A DNA stretch of 64,000 bases, from NCBI GenBank assembly GCA_027972325.1, contig JAPMOS010000059.1, positions 167,789-231,788 on the forward strand. Reading direction: 5' to 3'. This stretch comes from Paratrimastix pyriformis. Its lineage: Eukaryota > Preaxostyla > Paratrimastigidae. Position numbers and translations under genes: made by a program. Shown one piece after another: positions 33,211 to 44,098 of the stretch; the stretch's first letter is position 1, and each line of letters opens with the position of its first letter. The notes beneath the pieces are model-generated. The model did not search any database, was not told the origin of the DNA, and saw nothing but the letters and a program-made list of their open reading frames with translations.

Positions 33211-34391
33211 GGATGATGATGATGATGATTGGATGATGATGATGATGATTGGATGATGATGATGATGATGACTGGAATGATGATGATGATGATGATGATG
33301 ATGACTGGAATGATGATGACTGGAATGATCCCCCCCCCCACCACCGCCACTCTCTCTCCTTTGCGGCACACCCCTTTTGCATGTACGTACTCCACTCATC
33401 TCTGTTGTGTTTCTTCTGATGGCGCGGATGGCCGCAGCTTGAGCCGGGCGGGCCGCTGCTGCGGTGCCTGGTGACACCTTTCTGCGAGGGGGGCGACCTG
33501 GACGGGGTCATCCGGCGCCACCTGCGCAACCCATCAGCCGACCCGGCCGCTGACCGGACCGAGCGCTGGCTGCTGTTGGGGGACATGGTCCGGGGCCTGA
33601 CCTATCTGCACGGGAAGCCCTTCCCGCACAACAACCACCGGGTGCTGCACAATGACATGAAGCCGGCCAACGTGCTGCTGCGCCGACAGATGGATCCGGC
33701 CACCAAGACGGAACGTTCAATGGCCCTGCTGGCCGACCTGGGCCTGGCCTGCGTCTTCACGGGCGGCTCGCTCACTTATGGCCTCCGCCGCGGCACGCCC
33801 GGCTTCATGGCACCCGAGCTGTTTACGATGCCCGGGGCGCCTCCGGGGAAGGGGGTGGACCTCAGCCTGCGTCCGGGAAACATGCCCGCCACGGATGTGT
33901 ACGCGCTGGGGGTGACGCTGTACTGCTTGTACTCGCAGACGGACACTGACCACAAGACCGATGAGCTCCCCTCGGAAGTTGAGCTTCAGAAAGCCTTCGC
34001 CGAGGTGGCCGCCCTGGAGAAGGCGGCCGGCTGCCCGCCCAAGCTGGCGGGGCTGCTGATGCGCATGTGCAGCCCCGACCCAACCGCCCGGCCCTCCATG
34101 GAGAAGGTCGCCGAGGCCCTCGAGGTCTGCGCACGGACACCCAATTACAATCAACCGTCGTCAAATGTTTGTGTGCAAATGCATATCTCTGTGCGTATGA
34201 CGAATGGCCCTTCTGTGTTGGATTCTCTCTGCCAGGAGACCATGGCTCGCAAAGCCGAAGTGGAGGCTCGCCGCAAGGCCGAAAAGGAGGTCTGTCACCA
34301 ACGATCCGCCCGAAAGCTGCCTTCCTTTGTTGGACTGGGCAGGGTGCCAGTGCCTCTTTGTCGCTTTTACTTCATGACCCTACCGCTCTAG
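32163..34391 (+). CDS. Divergent Ser/Thr protein kinase
   Basis: Exons 32163-32394, 32444-32568, 32615-33073, 33438-34124, 34236-34391 (or splicing after 34289); up to 552 aa. The first ~200 residues are unfamiliar. The kinase domain follows: glycine loop GEGSFGVTF (~209), VALK lysine (~231), catalytic loop HNDMKPANVLL (~343), DLG for DFG, activation segment GTPGFMAPE, and DVYALGVTLYCLY. The catalytic HRD arginine is Asn and the DFG phenylalanine is Leu, while the Asp residues, Lys and Asn of the core are kept, so activity is plausible. The tail is a short charged helix (KAEVEARRKAEKE). The final exon is uncertain: reading on gives a TAG at 34389-34391 directly against the ATG of G5, while a GTCTGT donor at 34290 offers an alternative end. 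Donors include GTTTGT and GTGTGC. Confidence 0.8.
33123..33330 (+). repeat. GATC/GAT microsatellite in kinase intron
   Basis: GATGATC units, then (GAT)n with TTG and CTGGAAT interruptions, in the intron between the N-lobe and C-lobe exons of the kinase. Confidence 0.88.
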
Positions 34392-35644
34392 ATGGAGATC
34401 ATTCTCAGATTCAACCTGACCCAGGACGGCTCGTCGGTCACGATTCCCCTCAAAATCCGAAACAAGGGCTCCGCCACCCTGCCGCCCCTCTCAGTGGCCG
34501 TTCTCGAGACGGCGATCTTCAAATCCGGCGCTGTTGCGACGGCTGCTGTGCCTCCGCACGCGGAAGCTGGATTCAGCATGACCCTCGAATACAAGCCGTT
34601 CGAATGGCTCGGGCTGCGGGAGACCGACTTTCAGTTGACCTTTGTCTCTGGAAGCTATCGCACCACTGTTCTCTACCCAGCAGGTCTGCGCCAACATCAT
34701 CGGCTTTTTTGGTGGTTCGCTCATTCGGATCTTCCTCTTTGCACAGTCGTCGCTGCCGGCCCGCTGCTGGCCATCCGGCACCCTGCCCACGGGACGACAA
34801 GCAGAAGCTCAACATCCTGGTGTTCGGCATTGCCGGCGCGGGCAAGTCGAGTCTGATCAACGGCTTTGCCACCATCCTCAGCAAGCACCCCAACGACATT
34901 GTCCAGCCCATGATCGTCCTGGGGGGCGTCGACCACGCCACACGCTCCTTGAAGCGGCTCCGGTTCGGCGAGGAGGGCCGCACGTTCAACTTCAACTTGT
35001 GGGATACGTGGGGCCTGACGGCCGAGACGTGGAACTCGATGGACCTCAAGCGGGTCATGGAGGGCCAGTTCCCCGAGAACTGGGAGATGAGCCGGAGGGA
35101 CGCTGAGTCGGTGGGCCAGCTGGTCCAGGGCGAGGCCACGCGCCACCTGCGGGCCCCCAACGCGGTGATCTTCGTCATCCCCGCCGCCGATCTGGGGGAG
35201 ACAGTCGACGCCTCCCAGGTCGAGATGATCCGGTCGACCTTCGCCAAGCTGCGCGGTTTGTCTTGGCCCCCTTTTCATCCTCGTATCCGCATGCATTCAC
35301 CCTTTTTCTTCTTCCCGCCAGAGCACAATCCTCTGCTGGTGGTCACCAAGGTGGATGAGATTGTTCCTGCCTTCCGGGCCAACCCCTGGCTGGATCGCCA
35401 CGATCCTTCGGCCATGGCCATCGCTCGCCCCGGGGACCCGAGCGCCCAGCTGGCGGCCCTGCGCCAGGCGGCCTCCGTCCGGACGGGGGCGCCGCCCGAC
35501 CGGATCTTCCTGGTGTGCAACTACCTCCAAGAGACCCGGCGTTGCCTCAACATCGAGCTGCCCCTGATGGCCGTCATGCACGAGGCCCTCTTGCAGGCCT
35601 ACAGCAACGCCCGCACCGGAGGAGCGACGATCGGAAGGAGGTGA
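34392..35644 (+). CDS. IFI44-like GTPase G5
   Basis: Exons 34392-34683, 34747-35255, 35322-35644; donors GTCTGC and GTTTGT. The total is 1,124 nt, one short of 375 codons. The missing base is a C at about 34,783 (CACCCTGCCC where G4 has CACCCCTGCCC), which breaks the frame just before the P-loop. Otherwise complete: beta-sandwich (IPLKIRNKGSATLPPL), GIAGAGKSS, WDTWG, VIFVIPAADLGETV, VTKVDE, RIFLVCNYLQETRR, IELPLMAVMHEALLQA. No family A gene faces it; instead it directly follows the kinase. The 3' flank contains a dispersed repeat shared with the A3 3' flank. Confidence 0.78.
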
Positions 35645-36640
35645 GCTGGACAGAGATCTCATGGTGCTGTCATTGGCTGCAGGCCAGTGGGTCTCATTGG
35701 AAGAACTCGTTCTCTTGAAAGCTCGCCCTAAGGCTCACCCCCTCCCGCGGGGATTCGAGGGGTGCGGGTACGAGACAACGGGTTCTCTCAACTGATCGTG
35801 CTGTGGCGCGGGAGCAGGAGAGCTTGGAAAACGGCCTGACCGGATTTTCGAGTCCGTCCCTTTCGAAACAGTGGCCCACGAGGGAGTTTCTGTGGGGTAG
35901 GGCGAGCAGCTCAAGGTGGACGTCCCGATGTATCGTGTTCGTCTCCTCCTTCCTGCTTCTGTACAACACACCACACCCGCCCCCCACAAAAGCCCATCGA
36001 CAAAGAATAACGCAGAGACGACCATAAAAAATCTCTTCTTCCATGAAACACGCGGGAGGGGAGGGTCAAGACAGACGCACACAAGAAGAGCTCAAGAACG
36101 GGAAAAAAAGGCCAAAAGCGGAATCGACCGAACCCCCAACCTAGTCAGTCAGTCCCGGCCATCATCCGCTTGCTCCCCCAAAGAGTATCCATCATCCAAG
36201 TGTTCGCATCAATGCAGGGGAAAGGGGAAAAATGAAAAATTCAGGGCAAAAAGCAGAGAGGGAGGGAGGAGGGGGGGGACCGAGGAACAGGAAAGGGAAA
36301 TGAAAAAATGAAAAAACGGAGACGAAGGCAAAAAGTACGAAGAAGAAGATTTGGTTCCAAAAACAAGTGCAAGGGGTGGCGGTGGCGGCGTGGTGCGGTG
36401 CGGTGCAGGGGAGAGAAGTGGGTGGGGTGGTGGGGGTGGGTGGGGTCCGGGGGGGATGGGAGGAGGCGGTTGGAAAAACGGCGGAGTCAGCAGAGAGCAG
36501 AGGGTGCGGAGCAGGAACACAAATAAAGGCATCCTCTCCGCTCCGCAGCAGCAAGGGCGTGCGCGCGCCTCAAGAGGGGTCAGGTCGGCGCAACGGTGGT
36601 GGGGGAGTGAGACACACTCAAGAAGCGCATCGGGTATGCA
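35645..36640. other. No supported gene; contains dispersed repeat copy 2
   Basis: Between G5 and the Ca2+-ATPase tail. 35,940-36,160 matches 25,420-25,680 in the same orientation. 36,190-36,530 is purine-rich on the plus strand. Frames on both strands look low-complexity. Confidence 0.55.
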
Positions 36641-37043
36641 TAAAAAAACGCAGCCCCGTCAAGGGCCGTCCTTCGTGAGAGGACGGGTCACGCCTGGCGG
36701 GATGGCGGTGGCGTGTGCTGGGATTTTTAGATCGGTTATTGGGCGGGGGCGGGGGCGGGGGCGGGGGCGGGGCGGCCTCAGCGACGGGGGCCGGGGCCGG
36801 GGCCGGGGCAGGGGCGGCCTCGACCACAGGGGCGGGGGCGGCCTCAGGGGCAGGGGTGGTCTTCACCTCGGGGACCACCACCTCGGGGCCGGGGCGGGGG
36901 CGGGGCGGGGGCCGGGGCTGGGGCAGCCTCGGGGGCGGGGGCAGGGGCCGGGGCGGCCTCAGGGGCGGGGGCGGGGGCAGGGACGGGGACCGCAGTTGCC
37001 ACGGGGGCAGGTGCTGGGGCGGGGGCGGGGGCCGGGGCGGCCG
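36640..37043 (-). other. Ala/Pro-rich possible C-terminal extension of Ca2+-ATPase
   Basis: Just beyond the in-frame TGA at 37046-37044, minus-strand frames read APAPAPAPVATAVPVPAPA and later VPEVKTTPAPEAAPAPVVEA. Composition continues that of the annotated tail, so the stop may result from an indel in a C run. Unproven. Confidence 0.4.
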
Positions 37044-40000
37044 TCACGGGGCGGAAGCCACCACGGGCTGGACAGGGGTCACGGCCAGGGCGGGTGCGGG
37101 CATGGGCTGGACAGTCACCACGGGCGCGGGGCTGGTGACCGGGGTGGCCATGAGCGAGGGGGGCATGACAATCGGCTGGATGGGCGCCTCGCTCGCCTCG
37201 GCCACGTAGGCGCTGCGGAAGGCACGGAGCACACCGAACCGGTGAGACATCTGGTTCCAGCGCCGCTTGGCGTCCTCCTCCTTCCGGCGGGCACGGTAGA
37301 TGGCCAGCCGGAGGGCCGTCTCGTCGTCACGCTTGCGCTTGACGGGGTCCATCGGGTCGGGGCAGCGGAAGACCCGGACGAAGAGGCCTGGGGGGAGGTG
37401 GGAGACAGAGGGAGTTGGGTGAGGATGTGGAAAACAGGTAAAGGAAGCCTCCGTTGGATTGGATTGGATAGGAGAGAGCTGGTGGTGGTGGTGGTGGTGG
37501 GTGGTGGGTGGTGGTGGTGGTGGTGGTGGTGGGTGGTGGTGATTGGATGGTGATTGGATGGTGATGTTGGCAACTGGATGATGGTGATCGGGATGATGAT
37601 GATGATGCTGGGGGCAGCGGACGGACCGAGGGGCAGGGTGGCCAGCCCGACAAAGACGCAGAAGAGCCACTCGTCCCAGTCGAGGGGCACGGTCTTGAAG
37701 ACGTACATCCCGATGGCCTCGACCTCGATGATGATGATCTGCAGGCCGGCAATGAGCAGCCAGATGGCCACGAAGAGCCAGTTCTTGAAGATCCCAGCAA
37801 AGAAGTTGATCTCTGGGGGATGGAGGGGGAAATTATGATGATGATGACCGGGATGATGATGATGATGATGACCGGGATGATGATGATGATGATGACCGGG
37901 ATGATGATGATGATGATGACCGGGATGATGATGATGATGACCGGATGATGATGACCGGATGATGATGACCGGATGATGATGACCGGATGATGATGACCGG
38001 ATGATGATGACCGGATGATGATGATGGTGTGGCAGTGAGAACAGCAGTGAAGAGGTGTGTCGTCGTCGGGAGCAGCAATGTGAGAAATGGGGCGGGGCGG
38101 GGCGGCGGGGCGGGCAGACCATTATATGCGCGCCGGGAGCAGAACATGTTGCCGATCTGCATGAAGATGAACGTGTTGAACATGATCGTGTTGTGCGCGA
38201 CCGAGGCAGCCGGCACCCGGGGGAAGAACATCATATTCTTGCCCGTCGGGTCGCGCAGGAACAGCAGCAGCATCTCAATGAGGAACTCATAGCAGGCGAT
38301 GGTGGCAATGTTTCGCCACATTGACATGCAAATCAGGGGGTCGTTGTGGCCGTAGGGCTTGCGGTCAAGCAGCTCCTTGTAGGGCGAGTCGGTGGCCAGG
38401 GCCAGGGCGGCGAAACTGTCCATGATCAGGTTGACCCACAGCATCTGGACGGCCTGCAGGGGGGTCATGTCGAAGATGGCCCCGATGAAAGCCACGATGA
38501 TGGCCACAAAGTTGATGGTCAGCTGGAACTGGACGAACTTCCGGATGCCGTCGTACACGTTGCGGCCCCACAGGACGGCCTTGACAATGCCGACGAAGTT
38601 GTCGTCCGTCAGGACGATGGCCGAGGCGTCCTGGCCACTTCCGTGCCCGTGATACCCATGGCGAAGCCGACATTGGCCGCCGACAGGGCCGGGGCGTCGT
38701 TGGTGCCGTCGCCCGTGACGGCGACCACCTCGTTGAGCTGGTAACGCAGCAGCTTGACCAGCTTGAGCTTGTCCTGGGGCGAAGACCGGGCCAGCACCTG
38801 CAGGTGGCGCACCTTCTCGAGCAGCTCCCGCTCACGCATCAGCCGGAAGGTGGGGCCCTCCATGGCCAGGCCGCCCTCCTCCGGGGTGTAAATACCGCAC
38901 TCCTTGGCAATGGCCTTGGCCGTCTCAATGTTGTCGCCCGTGACCATGCGCACGGTGATGCCGGCATGCTGGCAGTCCTTGACGGCCGCGGGAACCTCGA
39001 GACGCAGGGGATCCTTGATGCCGGCAATGCCGAGGAGAATCAGGCCGCGTTCGGGGGCGGCCTTGAAGAACCCGTCGGGGGACGGGTTGGGGGGCAGGGC
39101 CGGCGCGGGGTGCGGCGGGCGAGTGGCCGGCCGCGGCGGCGGCGGGGCCAGCAGGGCTGGGCTCGTCCTCGCTGGCGGCGGGGGCGCTGATGGACGCGGC
39201 ATAATCAGCCATCTCGGCCTGGACGGCGGCGACCTCAGGCTTGGGAATATCGCGATAGGCCACGGAGATGCAGCGAAGGGAGAGATGCGCCATGTCCCGG
39301 ATGCGCTGGTCAATGACGGCCTGCCGGGCCGGGTAATCTCGACCACCTGGCCGGACTCGTCGATCATGTACCGGCAGAAGCTGGTCACAATCTCGGCGGC
39401 GCCCTTGCAGTGGAACCGGTAGCAGTCGGGCATCTCAATGACGGTGCCGGCCCGCTTGATCTCCGACGAGAAGGGGAACTGCTGGATGACATGCATGGAA
39501 GTGCGCAGGGCGGGGACGAACTCGAGGCCCTTCATGGCCACGATCCAGTTGACCAGGGCCACATCGGTCTTGTTACCCTCGACACGCAGCTTGGAGGGCT
39601 CAACCATCTCGCGGCCCTCCTTGGCGGCACGGGCGGCGCGGGCCTTGCGGAGGCGCTCACGACGGGCGACGGAGACGGGGTCGGTGGCGAGCTTGGGGGG
39701 CTCGAAGGAGGCCGAGGTGTTGAGCGAGATACCCTGTGAGGGGACGGGAGAAAGAACGGGGGATGGGGTAATGGGGTAATGGGGGAGGGGGGTTGTGGGT
39801 TGTGTTGACAATGCGTTTTTTTTTTTTTTTTAAAAAAAAAAAATTAAATTGCCTCTCAGCAAGAATTCCGTTAACATTGAGGTTGCTCAATCACTGGCCA
39901 GTCAGCCGAACGAGACATTTCATGTGGTTCATCCCGAGGCAGGGGAAAAAACAGCAAAGTCAACCAACCAACGCCATCAGGCACAGGGATGTGATGTGAT

Positions 40001-41248
40001 GGATGATGAACGGACCTCGAAGACGAGCTGGCCGGGGTTGCCAGGGGGGAAGTGCTGCATGCTCTTGAGAATCTCACCCATGATGGGCTGCTGGGCCTTG
40101 CGGAGGGGATCCTCGTCCTCATCGACTTCCTCCTCCTCGACGTGGGCCGGGGCGACCGGGGCGGTAGCCGCAGCGGCGTGCGAGGCGCGGGCCATCTCCT
40201 CGTAGTTGAAGAACTGGTCGAAGAAGTAGCCGGCCGTGACGGTCATCCGGTTCTGGGTCAGGGTGCCCGTCTTATCGGAGCAGATGGACGTGGCACCACC
40301 CATAATCTCGCAGGACTCGAGGCGACGCACCAGGTTCTTGTCCTTAAGCATGCGCTTCATGGAGAAGGCCAGGGCAATGGTGACGGCCAGCGGGAGACCC
40401 TCGGGGACGGCCACGACAATAATAGTCACGGCGATGATGAGGTAGTCGACGAGGAGCTTGATGTAGTGGGTTTCCCAGGTGTAGGTGGCGACGTCAATTG
40501 ACCAGCGAATGACCAGGGCCAGGAAGGTGGCCACGGCCACGAACAGGCCAAAGGTGCCGATGACTGGGCGGGGCAGGGGAGATGAGAATGGAAAAGGAGG
40601 GAAGAACCCGACGGACTGTCGACGGTCCGGCCCAGGGCAACTTGAAGGGCGGTCTGCTCCCGAGGCTTGACGAGAGCCGACTTGAGGATACCGAACTGGG
40701 AGGACATACCCACGGCAGTGACAACCATCTTGCCGATGCCCTCGCCCACCTTGCAGCCGCAGAGCATCCAGCAATCGCCAGTGGGGGTCTTCTTGATGGC
40801 GTTGGACTCACCGGTCATGGCGGCTTCTTCGCAGCTGATCTCTATTCGCGCGAAATTCGTGAAGATTGTGTGGTGCGGAAGAGAACACAGACTGGTTGCT
40901 TCGAAGACCATCCCATCGCAGGGAAGCATGTCACCGGTGGTGAGCTTGATCACATCACCAACAACAAGGTCGAAGATGGAGATCTGGGGAAGGTGGGTTG
41001 GTCGGTCGGTGCGTGCGGGAGAAAGAAAACACGAACCTTGCAATCTTGGCCGCCGCGGATCACAGCAATATCGCGGTTCTTTTGTTGTTCGTTCAACTTT
41101 GGAATTGCCGTTCCTGGCTCCAATTGTTGATCGAGCTGACGACTGGGGAAGTGTATGATTATGCGGTTTCACAGAAGGCGAATGAACAGACGAGTGCAAA
41201 TAAGAACAGTGCCAAGAATAGCAATACCATCAACATAGCCAGGAGGAC
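37044..41248 (-). CDS. Plasma-membrane-type Ca2+-transporting P-type ATPase
   Basis: P2B ATPase that exports Ca2+ and is calmodulin-regulated in other eukaryotes. Minus-strand exons: 41248-41192, 41142-41037, 40983-40893, 40841-40617, 40563-40016, 39733-38120, 37813-37627, 37387-37044; a further 5' exon ends near 41,290 and the N-terminus is unresolved. Seen in order: M2 region (VDGIAILGTVLICT), actuator domain ending MTGESNAIKK, M4 with PEGLP, phosphorylation motif SDKTGTLTQN, hinge TGDGTNDAPALS, M5-M10, and a basic tail (RRWNQMSHRFGVLRAFRSAY) resembling PMCA calmodulin-binding segments. Single-base frame breaks occur at about 41,113 (A run), 39,326, ~39,150 and ~38,640; the protein resumes conserved sequence each time. 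Donors: GTCTGT, GTTCGT, GTCTGT, GTCCGT, GTCCGT, GTCTGC, GTCCGT. Confidence 0.88.
37836..38020 (-). repeat. GATGATGATGACCGG intronic array
   Basis: Intron of the Ca2+-ATPase between exons 38120 and 37813, built from 20- and 14-base units ending ACCGG. A GTGGTGG-rich repeat fills the next intron (37,478-37,560). Confidence 0.88.
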
Positions 41249-41531
41249 CTGGTGGGGTCCGCAAAAAAAATGAGTGAGTTGTATTGAAAAATGTGACAGA
41301 CTTTCTTCATAACCAAACACAGCGCCCAGAATGATACTCAAAGTAGGGTGGGTAGTGGGTGGTGGTGGTTGCCCCACACGGACCTTGAGGCAGATCGGTG
41401 AGATCATCGGCAGCGTCAGCAGTGTGAAGGGAGAGTCCGGGGTGCAACCAAGACTCCTTCCGCGCATACCAGGATGGGGAGCGATGACACACTGTCAGGA
41501 ATCGGCGAGTCGCCAGCGGATGGAGGAGCCT

Positions 41532-42556
41532 TCATCGCCGCGAGACGATGAGGAGGAGGAAGGCCAAAAGTGTCAAGGCTGTCAGACGGTCTGCCATGAC
41601 GCCCTGCAATTGGCTAGGAACACCAGACATTAAGGGGCGGGGTGGGGCGGGAGGCTTTTGGAAAGGAAGACAACCCGCCCAATCTAGACCTGAGGAAACG
41701 ATGCGCGTCTGTGGCCCACACAAACGGTAGTAGAATGATTCAGCTCCGTGAGTCCCAGCGGAAGAGAGGCTGGACGCGAAGGCGGGCAAATCCCCACCGA
41801 CACCGGGACCTGCTCTCCGCCGGGTGTCTGAAAACTGGACCCGGAGGACTTCCGGCCCTGCCAGGTCAGCCCGGAAGGGTCCGTGACTGAGAAGGCGTTG
41901 CGAGAATGCCATTACAAACTGGAGAATTGCCACCGCCAACGATGCGGGCAAGTGGCGATGTTGGGGAACTGCGCTGATCGGGTGTCTGGCGGCGAGGGAC
42001 GAAGGAGATTGCGTTGGAGGGCCCTGGAGGGAAAAGCACACCCAGTTTGCCTGTCCTCCGGAGAGCCAGGAACCAGATCCACAGTGGAAGGTTGGACAAC
42101 TGGACGAAGTTCTGCTGATCCAGTCGCAGTTGATAGCGGCCCAAGGAGCCGTCGCTGTTGTGGGCGGGTTGGTGTCGTGGTTGGGTCGGAAGAGGAAGTC
42201 GGGTCGGGCAGGATGGAAGAGGCGCAGGTCCAGGGTTGATGGGTGTGGGGGTAACACGACGCGGCCGTCCCCACTGGGATTTGGGTGGCGTAGATGGGCG
42301 TGGCTGCCGACCCATGGGATGCCGGGGAGATGCGTGTCGTGAGCCTCCAAGTGGTGGGAAAGCTGCACCATCCAAGGCAATTGGTACTCTCCACGATTCG
42401 TCGGCCCCAGAATTCCTGAAGGGCTATGTCTGAGATTGTGACCTGTGGGCGAAGGGAACAGGGCCAACAGGCGCAGGCGAGGCAAGACTCAACCGGAGTT
42501 GGAGGGCCTGCAGTCGGTGGGGTCGGCAGCTGCTGTGGCTGCTGCTGGAGGATCAA
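41532..42556 (-). CDS. Hypothetical protein region with hydrophobic C-terminus
   Basis: Low-confidence gene. Three overlapping minus-strand frames each look partly coding, and none is open throughout, so introns or indels must intervene. The last frame ends in a hydrophobic stretch (LTALTLLAFLLLIVSRR) that could be a membrane anchor or a GPI-type signal. No family recognised. Confidence 0.25.
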
Positions 42557-42824
42557 AACCGCCTACAAACCATCGAGTTGCCAACACGGAGGAAACAAAA
42601 TAATGGGTCAAACATAACACGAAGGCGACACAGACCGGCCTGAAGGGCAACATGGAGAACCTGCTCTACGAAGAGACTCGCGAACCAGCTGGTGTTGGGG
42701 CTCTCAACTTGGCCCACTAGGGAGCGGGCTTCCATAGCCAGGTCGTTCCACTCGGAGCCCTCCTGACCATCCCTCGAGCCGGTGGGGCACCAAATGAAGA
42801 TGTCGAACGAAGGACCGTTCCGGA

Positions 42825-43475
42825 ATGGCGCTCAGCGGCGAGACGAACGAGATGATAAAATGCATCTCGAGTCCGCTCTGTGCGTTCCCGCAAGACATAT
42901 GCATACAGGGATGGAGAGAGAAGGCCCATGAACGGTGGCTGATGTGTGCGGAACGACCGCGATTGTTCAGAAGAACGGTCTCAACGTCGGAACGCCGCTC
43001 CCGACGGCTGTCAAGATCCCGCGAAGGGTATGAATGCGCACACTGGATGGCGTTCTGGCCGCAGGATCGGGTGAATTCGCTTCAGGATTCACTGCAGGAC
43101 GCTCGGGCGGAGCCGGAGTCGGCTCTCTCACTCCGTGTCGCGCTTTCTCGAGGAGACGCTGATGAATCGCGAGTCCGAGAGAGCAGAGATAATGAGGAGC
43201 GACAAAGAAACAGACCTGGATCCGCAGAGAGAGGTGAGACTGATCGTGAATCCGAGCATTGGAAGCGAGTGCTTCCAGAACAGTGGAACCGAGCCCTGTC
43301 ACGAGGGGATGCGCTTCCTGAGCAGCGTCGGAGAAAAAAGAAGATGAAGACCAAGAGGTCTGGTGGACCCGACGTCAACAAACAAGTGCAAACCTCGAAG
43401 ACACGCGCAGCAAAGCGGCTTCGTGGCCAGTGGAAATCAATTCGAGAGCAGGCCGGGGCCCTCAAAGAGCGATGA
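42825..43475 (+). CDS. Hypothetical Arg/Glu-rich protein
   Basis: Open frame of 216 codons with charged low-complexity sequence (RESRDNEERQRNRPGS, EQRRRKKKMKTKRS). No family recognised. An overlapping minus-strand frame is Ser/Arg-rich and probably its shadow. GTC-type donors are not obvious. Could equally be an exon of a larger gene or non-coding. Confidence 0.25.
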   Translation: MALSGETNEMIKCISSPLCAFPQDICIQGWREKAHERWLMCAERPRLFRRTVSTSERRSRRLSRSREGYECAHWMAFWPQDRVNSLQDSLQDARAEPESALSLRVALSRGDADESRVRESRDNEERQRNRPGSAERGETDRESEHWKRVLPEQWNRALSRGDALPEQRRRKKKMKTKRSGGPDVNKQVQTSKTRAAKRLRGQWKSIREQAGALKER

Positions 43476-43981
43476 AGGCGGGGTGTTGCCATCCATCGCC
43501 GCGTTTCCACTCTCTTGGGCGATAAGGAAGGGATCCAGGCAGAGCAAAGACGCAAGGAAGGACAACTCTCCCGAGAGGGATGCTACCTGGCGTTCCAGCA
43601 AGTAGATGGCCACGACGCGGCTCAGAAGGTCAAGTTCGGCTCGGTGTCGCAACGGGGGAAGGGGTTGGGGGTGCGGAATATTCGCGTTCGTCAAAGGGCC
43701 TTGCTCTGGATCGCGCGGATCTAGGCTGATGAGAGCAACCCGTTTGGCCACACGTTTGCCGGGCAGCCGTCCCTGAACCTCTCGTGTCTGTGGAACTTGA
43801 AAGATGTTCGCAGGGTCGATACCATCAGCGGCCCTCCCGGCTGCTGGAGATGACTTCACCACCAGACGGGCCACCCGATCATGAACATACGCAAAGACCC
43901 ACGAAGCGAATGGTGCCGGGCGAAGCTGTGTGGTGCTGGAAAAGAACCCCGAAAGCCGAGCCTCGAGAGCCGGAAATGTGT
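43437..43981 (-). CDS. Hypothetical protein exon, minus strand
   Basis: Frame open from an acceptor-like CCGCAG at 43984-43982 to a stop at 43439-43437, with balanced, non-repetitive composition: DTFPALEARLSGFF, FASWVFAYVHDRVARLVVKS, LLSRVVAIYLLERQVASLSG. It lacks an in-frame start near its 5' end, so an upstream exon is expected between 43,985 and 44,090, head-to-head with VPS25. No family recognised. Confidence 0.4.
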
Positions 43982-44098
43982 CTGCGGTGGTGGTGGCCGT
44001 GTGTGGTGGGATGTTGGGGATGCGCTCCGGCCGCGCCCTGTCCCACGCCGGTCGGGTTGGCTGTGCGCCCAGTCGACTTCATTATCTCTCAATCGAAG

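Noticed and set aside
34067-35644. 525-codon frame apparently fusing kinase tail to GTPase G5
   Set aside because: It reads exon 1 of G5 in the wrong frame and reaches the GTPase frame only because of the one-base loss near 34,783.
42300-42470. Cys pattern reminiscent of a secreted cystine-knot ligand (NCLGWCSFP)
   Set aside because: Too short, and the frame does not keep the remaining cysteines; judged coincidental.
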